Assembly (NCBI GenBank): GCA_964017185.1
Contig: OZ024875.1
Coordinates: 65,343,043 to 65,407,042 of the forward strand
From: Rugalucina vietnamica
Taxonomy: Eukaryota > Mollusca > Bivalvia > Lucinida > Lucinidae
DNA: 64,000 nt
Reading direction: 5' to 3'
How positions within the stretch are numbered: the first letter of the stretch is position 1; each line of letters opens with the position of its first letter. Positions 36,401 to 48,400 of this stretch are shown in pieces. A program made the position numbers and the translations under genes. The notes beneath the pieces are model-generated. The model searched no databases. It saw only the letters and a list, made by a program, of their open reading frames with translations, and was not told where the DNA came from.

Positions 36401-39400
36401 GAATTTTGAAATTATGATTGATTTTTCCACTTTTCGGTGAAATTTGAAACTTTTGAACGGTGAACGCTAGGGTTTTGAAATTTCATATACAGATTCCTCA
36501 TAAAAAAAATAGTTGACCCATATTTTTTTTTTATGTCCAAGTAATGCCCCTTTTATGAGTTATGTCCCTTTGAAAACAAAATTTGAAAATATTGTGTGAA
36601 AGATATCTGAAAAAGTATTTAAGCTAGAGCCTTCATATTTGGTATACTGGTTGGGTCTGATGAGTAGATGACCTGATCAACTTTTGAGAACTTTCCGTCA
36701 AATTTTGACAAAAATACGGAATTTTGAAATTTTGATTGATTTTTCCACTTTTCGGTGAAATTTGAAACTTTTGAACGGTGAAGGCTAGGGTTTTGAAATT
36801 TCATATACAGATTCCTCATGAAAAAATAGTTGACCCGTATTTTTTTCATGTTCAAGTTATGCGCCTTTTTGGAGTTATGCCCCTTTTAAAACAAAATTTG
36901 AAAATCTTGTGTGCTAGATATCTGAAAAAGTATTTAAGCTAGAGCCTTCATATTTGGTATACTGGTTGGGGCTGAGAAGAAGATCACCTGATTAATTTTT
37001 TAGGACTTTCCGACAAAATAATTCCATTTTGAAATTTTTACTCCATTTCTAACTTGTATGCAAAAAGCTTACATTCTGTTTCTGGATCGAGGTCAAAAAC
37101 ACAGACAACCGAACAGCTTCTTTGGGAAATTAAATTTCACATCATTCAAATGAAATAAATGAATCATACAGGCTGCCGGTTTAGGGACAAGCATACAGTT
37201 GGGGGCATAGTGTTTTACAAACACGCATTTCTAGTTTCTAATGAATTTTTCAATTTTTACAGCTGAAATAATCGCAGTACATTGCATGGGCAATTTTACG
37301 TAACGATTTAGTATGGAGATAATACCATGATGTAAACTATAGCATGGTTTGAAATATGCTACGTCTTAATTTAAAAAGAGTTAATATGTAATAAAGTATA
37401 ACAAGTGAGATAATGCAATGATAATATGCAATAAATATCTGGCTATATTGGTTTGCTCTTTCTCAACTTTACTGTTTTCCAGTATTTTATGTTTATCGAA
37501 TTAAGTTTATGGTGCTAAATAAGATGCATAAATACATAAAAACAGATATTGTCTATAGACCAACCTGCAGATGAAAATATATCGTATAAAAATAATAGTT
37601 ATTTTATATTGATCATGGCCAATGCATGCTAAATTTTTGAAAGAGGGAATTCGTGTTTTGATTTTAAACCAATCGTGCCCAATTGGTCAAAAGACATGAT
37701 AGGTTATTTTTGTTTTATATCTTGGTGTTTAAATTTGTTTTTGTGCTGTTGGCGCCTTATGTGTGTTTTCATAGTTTTTAGCTCACCTGAGCCGTCAGGC
37801 TCACAAGGTGAGCTTATAGTATACCCATGCTCCGTCGTCCGTCCGTCCGTCGTCCGTCGTCCGTCGTCCACCATTTTCAAAGATCTTCTCCTCTGAAACC
37901 GCTTGGCCAATCAAAGCCAAATTTTACATGAAGCATCTATGGGAAGGGGGAACCAATGTGTATATAAATAATCCAGGTCACATGACCAAGATGGCCGCCA
38001 TGCCCATATATGGTAAAAACCCTTCAAAAATCTTCTTCTCCGGAACCACTGGACCGATTTCAACCAAACTTGGCATGAAGCATTAATGGCTCAAGCACTA
38101 CAATGTGTATATAAATCATGACCCTATGATGACCTTGACCTATTTTACGGCAAGGTCAACATAGGTCGCGAATGCATTTGAATGGGAAAAATTGTTAAAT
38201 TGTCATTTAAAGGAAAAATCTTGCAGAAAATGAGCAGTAGGACTGAATATTAATGATTCTGAAAAACATTGGGCACCAGGGGCTCATCCGCCCCCACCCC
38301 GGGGCAATATACATGTATATCTCCATAATATTCAAACATCTTCTCCTCTGAAACCGCTTGGCCAATCAAAGCGAAATTTTATGTGAAGCATCAATAGGAA
38401 GGGGTAACAAATATGTATATAACTAGAAATTGGCTGCAAGCAAGGCTTTCAGTATACCCCCCGCAAAATTATCTGAAGCTGACCAATAACTTCCTAAGTC
38501 AAACATGCAGAAAATTTGTTAAAGTTATCTTTTCAGCATTAAAATCCTTCATGTACATCCTCAAGATATTAATATTGAAAGCTTGAGGTTGATTTCACTG
38601 TATGCACTATGATCATTGTTTATCACGAGAAATGATAAAAATTGGCTAAGTTAAATAAAAGCTGTAAATTTGTCAAAAATTAACTTTTCAGCATGAAAAT
38701 TATTCATGCACATCTAAAATATATCTGGAACAAATCTACAAAGAATTTAAAAGAAACACTGAAAGCCCTAGGAGGAGTTGATTTCACAAAGTATGCAATA
38801 CCAACCATTATTGTATATAAGCAATGGTCAAGAAATGGCTATATTGAAAAAAGATGTTAATTTGTCAAAAATCACTTTTTCTGTATTATAATTATTCATG
38901 CACATCTTCAATATGTGTGGAACATGTCTAAAAGTATTGAAAAGAAATACTGAAAGCCCTAGGAGGAGTTGATTTCACAAACTATACACTACCAACCATT
39001 ATTGTATATAAGCAATAGTCAAAAATGGCTATGTTAAAAAATGCTGTAAATTTGTCAGAAATCAAATTTTCAGTATTATAATTCCTCATGCACATCTTCA
39101 ATATGTGTGGAATATGTCTGCAAAGTATTGAAAAGAAAAAATGAAAGCCCTAGGAGGAGTTGATTTCACAAAGTATGCACTACCAACCATTATCGTATAT
39201 AAGCAATGGTCAAAAATGACTATGTTGAAAAATGCTGTAAATTTGTCAAAAATTATTTTTTCATCATTATAACTCTTCATGCACATCTTCAATATGTGTG
39301 GAACATGTCTGCAAAGTATTGAAAAGAAATACTGAAAGCCCTAGTAGAAGTTGATTTCACAAACTATACACTACCAACCATTATTGTATATAAGCAATGG

Positions 39401-42400
39401 TCAAAAAATGGCTATGTTGAAAAATGCTGTAAATTTGTCAAAAATTATTTTTTCAGCATTATAATTCTTCATGCACATCTTCAATATGTGTGGAACATGT
39501 CTGCAAAGTATTGAAAAGAAATACTGAAAGCCCTAGGAGAAGTTGATTTCACAAACTATACACTACCAACCATTATTGTATATAAGCAATGGTCAAAAAA
39601 TGGCTATGTTGAAAAATGCTGTAAATTTGTAAAAAATCATTTTTTCAGCATTATAATTCTTCATGCACATCTTCAGTATGTGTGGAACATGTCTGCAAAG
39701 TATTGAAAAGAAATACTGAAAGCCCTAGGAGGAGTTGATTTCACAAACTATGCACTACCAACCATTATTGAATATGGCAATCATCGAAAATTGGCTAAGT
39801 TCAAAATGCTGTAAAATTGTCAAAATTCATTTTTTCAGCATAATACTTCTTCATGCACATCTTCAATATGTGTAGAACACGTCTGCAAAGTATCAAAAGA
39901 GAATATTGAAAACTGTAGGAGGAGTTGATTTCACAAAGTATGCACTATTAGCACTATGGCAAACATTCTATGTATAGGTTTAAAAAGTCCCATAACTCTT
40001 GCAAAACTGACCCTTTGACCCCTAAATTCATACCACATATGTATTGTCTGATGGTGCAAGTGTGTTGAAAATTTGAAATGAATCAGGCAAAAGCTATTCA
40101 AGTTATTCAGCAAAGATGTTAAAATGTTGACGGAATGACGGAATCACGGAATCACGGAATGACGGAATGACGGAGTGACGGAATGACGGACAGGCTGAAA
40201 ACAGTATACCCCCCTAAAACTTCGTTTTGCGGGGGGTATAAAAAATCCAGGTCACATGACCAAGATGGCCGCCATGCCCATATATGGTAAAAACCGTTCA
40301 AAAATCTTCTTCTCCAGAACCGGTTGACCGATTTCAACGAAACTTGGCACGAAGCATCGATGTCTCAAGCACTACAATGTATATATAAATCAGGACCCTG
40401 TGATGACCTTGACCTATTTTACGGGAAGGTCAACATAGGTCACCAATGCATTTGAATGGGGAAAACTTTTAAAATGTCATTTAAAGTGAAAGTCTTGCAG
40501 GAAATGGGCAGTAGGACTGGATATTAATGATTCTGAAAAAAAATTGGACCCCAGGGGCTCATGTGCCCCCACCCCGGGGCAATATACATGTATATTTCCA
40601 TAATATTCAAACGTCTTCTCCTCTGAAACCGCTTGGCCAAACAAAGCCAAATTTTAAGTGAAGCATCTATAGAATGGGGGAATCAATGTGTATATAAATA
40701 ATCTAGGTCACATGACCAAGATGGCCGCCATGCCCATATATGGTAAAAACCCATCAAAAATCATCTTCTCTGAAACCAATAGACTGATTTCAAGGAAACT
40801 TGGCGTGAGGCATCGATGGCTAAAGTACTCCAATGTATATATAAATCATGACCCTGTGATGACCTTGACCAAGTTTATGGCAAGGTCAACATGGGTTGCC
40901 TGTGCATCTGAATTGGGAAAACTGTTAAAATGTCATTTGAAGGAAAAAGCCAACAGGAAATTGGCAAATGGACAGAATATTGAAGATTCTGAAAAAAGAA
41001 AATGGCCCAAGGGATTATCTGCCCCTGCACTGGAGTTAAATACCATAATATTCAAACATGTTTATTGGTATATGCAGCTGATCTCAGGTGAGCGTTTACA
41101 GGACCATTGGTCCTCTGGTAGTTAAGTTAAGGTAACTGAGTGGCCACCTATTGGGAAAATAGCTGCTCATTCGGCTTACGATATGTTTCATGGTATAAGT
41201 ACCTGATTGTTAGTTTGGTTTTTTCCCACCTCGGTCTTTGGAGTGGGAATCTTTTTCTGATTGCGCCTTTTCCTGATCTTTGCCTACTTTTACCTTTTTT
41301 TCCATTTTCCTTAATATCTGTTAACGCATAGAACGCAATTTTGAAGTTAGCAACTACAGAATCTGAAACCGAAGAAACACGTATACATGGGTAATGCACT
41401 TTGGTATTCTATCGATTTTATATCATCCAGGCAAGTGGCCACTTGCATTCAGGCTAAAGAACAAAATGAAAATCACTCTAAGATCTTTCATCTGTTAGAG
41501 GCTATGTACAGGTGAAAATTGTCACTCTGTTAACAAAGGAATAAAAATCTTGTTGTTTCAAAGTCTTACAATTCCAATGAAAGTTTTTTCAGCAAAATCA
41601 TTATGTACCAGCGTGGGAGTGCCAGGTTTCAATTGTTGCAAGTAATTGACAGCTTCTAAGAATGATGTGTAAGACAAGTGTTCTCTTATCGTAAAGAAAA
41701 CATAATATACTACTGATACGCCTCTTAGGCCTATTAGATAACGTGTGTGGTTTATTATGTTATAAAACACAGGAATAAGTCATGTAATCAGGGGAAATAA
41801 AGTTATCACACATTTTAATTTATTGCAACAGTTGCAGTATATCACAGCTGATCAGGCTTGAATAAAATTAGAATAAATTTATAGCTCATATGTTATACGG
41901 CTGTCTTTCTCATATACAGTCTAGAGACTAAGTGCCCCAGCCACAATTGCATAAATCAACACAGATGACCTTTTTTTTTTATCTTGAAACAATTACATTT
42001 TTTCAAGAACAGAAAGATAATGCTACTAGATAGCCATTGACCCTTGCATAGAAAAGTTCTAGGTGTGAATACAGTTTATCAACTGAAATACTACAAGTTG
42101 CATTTGATATAAAACGAGTCCTTTGGAATGTAAAAAACATAAAATGAACTCCACAGGCATGAGCAGTCTAGTCACATTCTTTTTACACTGACATATGCTA
42201 TAATATTTTGCAAAAGGGAAAACTCATTGAACTGAACATAAATGCTGATTGTGACTTATTACCCAGTAGTGACAGGAACAGTGGCTGAACAAGAAAGCAT
42301 TCAAGATTACCCGAGAATATTTTGACAATATCTTTTCTCTTGAGATTACCTTCGCTGATCTCAAAGGACCAAAAGGAAAATATAATCTGGACTATGGATG

Positions 42401-45400
42401 ATGTACGGGGAGACTGTTACCAATACTATTACCGTTTAAAGATGCATGTCTTTTTGGGATTGTCTTGTTTTACGAGTATCAATATCTGTTTCAGATCGCC
42501 AAGACGTTAACGGCCGTTGTCGGCAATCTACTAGACGCCAATGAAACTGTCATCATAGAAAGTAATTCTAACGACCGTGCTAGTGACAGGTAAAAGTCGT
42601 CGAAAATACACGTCTAAGGTTGGGATTCAAGATAGAACGTATTTAAATATTTAGCATTAGAACGAGAATGAAATAAAATAAATACATCTGACTGGTAAAA
42701 ATGATACGATTGTGTGCGCATACAGTCCAGCCAACACAGACTGAAAGTATCTGGCGAACTGTAAATAACATCTAGTTTTCAAAATGAATTAATTTAGACA
42801 TTAACCTGTGCTGTTTCCTGCTAGAGAGTCATGTGAATGTGACTTGTACATGTAAATGATATAATAAGTAGCCACGTTATTGTTTATGTCAACAGCTTGT
42901 CTGAGAATCCATTTTAATACACAGTTTATGTTCTTCAGGCTTCTTTGGCTTTTGGAAGAGTATGCATCCAGTGTGAAAACAGACAAACCTGTGTCGATCG
43001 AGACTGAGAATATCAACTTGCAAGTCATCAACGTTACCGAGCCCAACAAAGAACTTCTTTATACACCAAAACTCGAAGACGATAACAAATCATCCACAAC
43101 GGTTAGTTGACAGAGGAGACGTCGGTGTCGATTTTCTAGGATGCTGAATATTTCGTGTTGAGACTTTTTTGCGATTTTAAACTTTATGTAGTTAACTGGA
43201 AACAAAGATTCAAATCAGTCAGATTCTTCTTGATGCTAAGAGTTGTAATATTTTGACAAAAGCGCCCGTATGCATGTATTGACAATGTGCTAGCCACCAA
43301 GCTGCACAAATAGCTGCACATATCGTACATTTGTTTCAGTCTCTGTATAACTACTCAAAGCAATAATGCCTTACATGAATCATGATAAACGTTTGAGTAA
43401 CTGGTATTTTTCCTTCATATGACATGTAGCACTTTTACATATAGTAGGCTAATAATGTTTTGAATGATGTTTTAATCGATCTTTCACATTCTTTTATGAA
43501 ACCATTTGTTCTTACAGACTGGAATTTCAATGAAGCTCCCACCAGAAGTCCTTGCATCATCCAAGGAAGAAAATCCGAGGGTTCAACTGTACACATTCCG
43601 GTCATCCTCTTTCTTCATTCCATCAGACCACGTGCCGGAACAGGAAGTGGTGATGAAACAATGGGTTGTCACCGCAGTAGTGCAGGGGCGCCACGTGTCA
43701 AATCTCTCTACTCCCGTGGAAATTGTGATTAAGAATATCGAGGTAAGCGTAGAATATTGTAAAACGGTTATTTAAGTTTATCATCTTGATGTCATACGAC
43801 AGTTGTAGAAAAAGTAGGTCGTATATGTATATTTGAAATCATTTAGAAGCATGTTAAGTTTTTTGATAGATCCACATTATCAACGTCAAATAAAATAGAC
43901 TTAATGAATATATACATGTAAATGACAAAACTATCACCCCCTCCCCCAATATGCATCTTTCTTCATTAGTGTTTGACATGATCATTGCTGTTTACTGGGA
44001 CGTAAAACTACACATCATTGAAACAAACAAACATATTTTCGAGGTTCTGTACATAGGACCACGCCCAGTATTTTATATTAGCGATACTTCTGTTCTGGTT
44101 CTAAATGTTTTGTGTTTTCGAGTCGATTTTTTGTGCTGTTTGAGCCTTATGTACGTTAACTGAGTGGCTGCCTATTTGGGATCGGCTTACGATATTTTTT
44201 CTTGGTATTAGTATCAAAGTGTCATTTTTGTTTTTTCCCAACCCTCGGTTTCTGGAGTGGGAACATCTTTCTGATTGCGCCTTTTCCTGATCATTGCCTA
44301 CTTGTACCTTTCTAGCTGTATCATACAAGTACATTGACAAAGAGAAAAAAATGCATATAATTTGTACTAAAATTTGCTATAATATCTAATATTTATGGTT
44401 TAATGTTTATATTTTGTAGGAAAACCACAATCATACATGCGTTTACTGGAACGTTTACAGTGAGTACACATACCTGTATCATTTTCTAAAAACAAGTCGG
44501 GTCTGTCTTACCATTTGCTGAGATATGCATGATATGTAGAAATGCAATAATGGTTTTGTGCAATCCACTACGACTTGGAAAAACCACAATCTATGTTTTG
44601 AGCAAAAATAAGAACAATATATTTTTTTCTGCTGAAAACTTTCATATTTTATATTTTAAGACAAAAATGTATATTATATGGGTGTGTTTTCATAATGATC
44701 CAATTCATCTTCAGATAACACGTGGTCATCGGAGGGAGTAAAGACCGAAGAAAGGGGCAAAAATTACACAAAATGCTTGTCCTACCATCTCACCAGTTTC
44801 GCTGTTGTATTGGTATGTTCTTATTTCCCATGAGAAAACCAACAATGTGGTTTTCAAAACCAACAATGTGGTTTTCGAACATGTCCTACACAATCAAATC
44901 TTTACCGTCACAGAAGATGGCTAGAAGCGTGAAACTTTGTTTCTATAAAGAAGATGAATTGTACTATCCGTGTAGCGTAAGCAAATGCGCTGATCAGCTT
45001 CGCAGTTACTGCGAAGTTGATCTGCGCCTTTGATTTCGCATATGCAAAATGTTGGTTTTCTCATGACGCGGCTTATATTCCAGTCTGAGTATTTTCAAAT
45101 GTACAGTGACTCGAGTCCTCTGAAAGAAGGAAATACTTCAAAACAATGGAAATATCATTACTGGATACATACTGACTGTGTAAATTTGGGACATCTTTAT
45201 CAACGTTAGTTTGCTTTGATCATCGTATGCGCCCTGAAATGGAATACACAATGGTTTCGTATAAGTGTGTTTGTACCAGGGGCCAGTTGTTCATAATAAA
45301 CGATGTCGTTTACGATTCGTTAAAATTTCAAACATGAATGATTCAAATATACTTATTTTTGATGATAAAAAATGAGTATCCTTTGCAATGCAAAGTATAC

Positions 45401-48400
45401 TCACATTTTATGAACAAAATAACAATGTATTTGCTTATGTACGAGTAGTTAGCAACAACAATGACGTTAAGTTAACAAAGTTTTGAGCAACTGGCCCCTG
45501 ATTGTAAATAATGTTTTTTTTTCCACCTCGATTTTGGAGTGGAACGTTCTTTCTGATTACACTATTTCCTTGTCATTTCTTACTCTTATTTTCAGGATCC
45601 ATCTCCAACGTACATGCTATCAGAGCATCACGACCAGGTGCTCACATTTATTGCCTATATCGGCAGTGGGATATCCATGGTTGGTCTACTACTGACTATT
45701 GTTACCTATGCCCTCTTCAGGTGAGTAAAGGAAACGCTCTTTGGTGCGTTTTAGATTGACTTTTAATAAAAAGAAATTAACATAATAATGCATGGAAATA
45801 CAAAGCGAGAAATAAACGTTTTATATGCGTTGGAGTGAATTAAATTTAGAAATTCTCACATTCAACTTCAAATAATTGCTTAAACTTATTGATGCTGAAA
45901 TCAAACTATTTAGAATTTGGTGAAACAACATATATTATTTTGGGTGATCTACGCTTTACATCTTCTTATTCTGTGCATAGTTGCTAGAATTTCATTACTT
46001 ACAGAACATGTTATTTAATTATTTCTTATCGAATTTCTTTGCTTAATATCTATTTCTCGAATTCCATATCTTACCAAAATTACATATTGTGTCTAATTTT
46101 CGAAGTTTATTACTTACTTAACACTTTATTAAGTTTGGATTCTTTCGGCTTTGTTTGGCACTTTACCTTTTATAGCACAATTTCAGAAGGCAAACGCTCT
46201 AATAAAAAAAAGACGATTTTTTTGAATGTCTTAAAGCACAATCTTTCGTGTGACTGACTAGAGCGTTTGCCTTGATTTCATATAGTTACTTACGTTCATG
46301 GTATGTTTTATTCAGATCGCACTACTCTGTTTTATTCAGACCTCGCTATTACTCTATGTCAAGGTATGATCGCATCTTGAAACCCTGGTCACTTTTATAA
46401 GTAAAGTTTTGATTCCCCACATAAACTTTCTTTTCCACTGTAAACCACCATATCAACTTCCTGCCTGTTACATGAATCGTGTCACAATATATACACTGTA
46501 CCATGATATTTGTACCCCGTTGTAGATGTAATTTTGAAGACACAAAATTGTAACTATTTACTATTGTATTTATGTTAGCGTCACATCGTATAATGTATGC
46601 ATGTCTGTGTTCGTGGAACCAATTTTGTAATGATCCGGCGTGGCCCTGGACAACTTTGTTTTTGTCTGTGGAATTCCTTTTTATTCCCAATGTATAATAT
46701 TTATTTAGCGTACACCGCGGTTGTACCTTGGGATTGTCCATGAGTATTTCTGAGGATAGAATGATAATAAAATTTACACGTTCTCTACACCGCCTTCTTG
46801 CACAAAGCCCGACATAGCGAGTCGTGATCAATTGACTCAGGTTAACATGTAGCCGCTGCTCGATGTCTGCATCTGTCTAAATGACCGCGGCCTAGACTGT
46901 TTTTAATTGATGAAAATTATAATTAACAGCAGTATCTGTTACTCAAGCCTAGAACTTTTTTTGTCAAACCTTGAACTTCTATAGTATTTTTCTCCAACAG
47001 AATGGATACTGCCGTATCAAACATTAAAAGTCTGAACTATCTTTGTGTTGTGATAACTGTTATCATACTGTTTTCTGCCTGTTCAGTTGTTTTGGATGTA
47101 TGTATTTTGTTTGTGTCTTTCTTGTCTTGTGTATAACGAAGGCTTTCCGCATTCTAAACATTAGATCAAATAATTCCGTTTTAATCTATCTTCTGTCTCT
47201 TTCTTAAATTAGAGTGGCTCTGTTATACATATAGCTGACAGTAAATGGTTTGATGTTGATCTTTTGTCATTTGGATTGCAGCCCTGCATGACTTTCTACT
47301 ATGTTTAAAACTGTTTTGTAAATTGATCACTGTTATGCTAATATCAAAATGGAAGCTTGTTATGTTTGTTTGCCTGCATGAGTCATGAAAATGCAAAATA
47401 CTTTTTGTTGTGTTTATTTTGTTTTCTGACTGGAACACGTGATTGCTGTATCCTTGTTTGTCGTCGTAGTCTTTAGCTTCTCTTGTTTTGTTGTATAATG
47501 TCCAGTGTTTTTGATATATATAGTAACACTCATATTTGCATGGATTCCCTCATTTTGAAACCATGCATGGCTTAATTACTTGATTAATTCATTCCTTGGG
47601 TTTCCATTGAAGATCTGTCATATAACTCTACAGCTTTCACGAATGATGATCTTAAGGGTATTTTGAACCCTTTATCTACGAAATGCCATTGATCTAATTG
47701 ATTCTCTCTGCGTTTACCAATGGTTTCATTTCTTTTAGTCAGCCATTTTATGCATCTCTTGATACGTGTTTTGACGCTTGATACATCTCAATGCAGAGGC
47801 TTATCCGAATCTCCAATGATCCAATGAAAGGTCGTCCCAAAATGTTAGAGAATATGAATTTTATTTTGTGAATGCTTATAATTTCAATATAAATCTTTAA
47901 AATTTGCGATGAAATTACAACTGGTTTTGATCTGCTTTCAGGTGTTTGAACCGTGAGAAGTCGGGAAAGATTCTGCTGAACCTATGTACCTCTATGCTCT
48001 TCATGAACGCTGCCTTTATTCTTGGCTCTGAGACCTCTCTGTCAATATCGGGAGATAGCATGTGCAAGGTAGGATATAAGTTTGTGCGTGAGAAAACCAA
48101 CAATTTGAGCTCCGACCAGGTCCGACACAAACCAGTCTGTACAGTTACAGAAGCAGGCTAGAAGCTTGAAAATATGGGTTAAAGTAGAAGAGATATTGTA
48201 TTATCTGTGGAGCGAAAACAAAGGCGCTGATCAGCTGTGCAGTTACTGCACAGCTGATCTGCGCCTTTGTTTTCGCCTAGGCATTTTGTCGGTTTTCTCA
48301 TGCAGTGGCTCATATAAAAAGTAAAAGTAGGCAATGAACAGGAAACGGCACAATCAGAAAGAAATTCCCACTCCAATAAGTGGGATATAAGCAAGGTACG

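Larger units (their letters stand above)
33176..37235 (+). mobile_element. Tandem-core element P4, split by a 2.57-kb transposon
   Basis: Left end tatgcccccaactttgaaaa with a short (TCTG) tract at 33213. ~315-bp units matching P2 run to 33516 and resume at 36084. Right end gttgggggcat, hairpin gtgttttacaaacac, CTAG at 37231. The two halves are contiguous in repeat register once the insertion is removed. Confidence 0.8.
33118..37308 (-). mobile_element. M2 MITE copy d, split by nested elements
   Basis: The left piece (tgtgtacccacaatcaatg, 33124-33175) and right piece (tttacagctgaaataatcgc ... gcatgggcaattttacg, 37236-37308) together make one reverse-oriented M2 copy. Element P4 lies between them. 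Confidence 0.65.
37690..41305 (+). mobile_element. Penelope-like tail copy 3, split by element P5
   Basis: The left piece tgctgttggcgccttatgtg (to 37779) and right piece gttaaggtaactgagtggcc ... cttttcctgatctttgccta (41119-41305) are contiguous in the intact tail at 58550-58770, where ttttagttaagttaaggtaac is unbroken. Confidence 0.75.

Noticed and set aside
21000..36700. ctgatgag motifs as hammerhead ribozymes
   Set aside because: The matches (for example 33450, 36340, 56709) lie in tandem repeat or coding text without a nearby GAAA core and matching stems.
38772..39930. CRISPR-like array because of regular ~191-bp spacing
   Set aside because: Whole units repeat with no unique spacers, and the genome is animal; it is the core of a transposable element.
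46349..46831. 160-codon minus-strand frame in receptor intron 13
   Set aside because: Longest unexplained frame in an intron, but no recognisable motif, no splice support and no family resemblance; could be chance.
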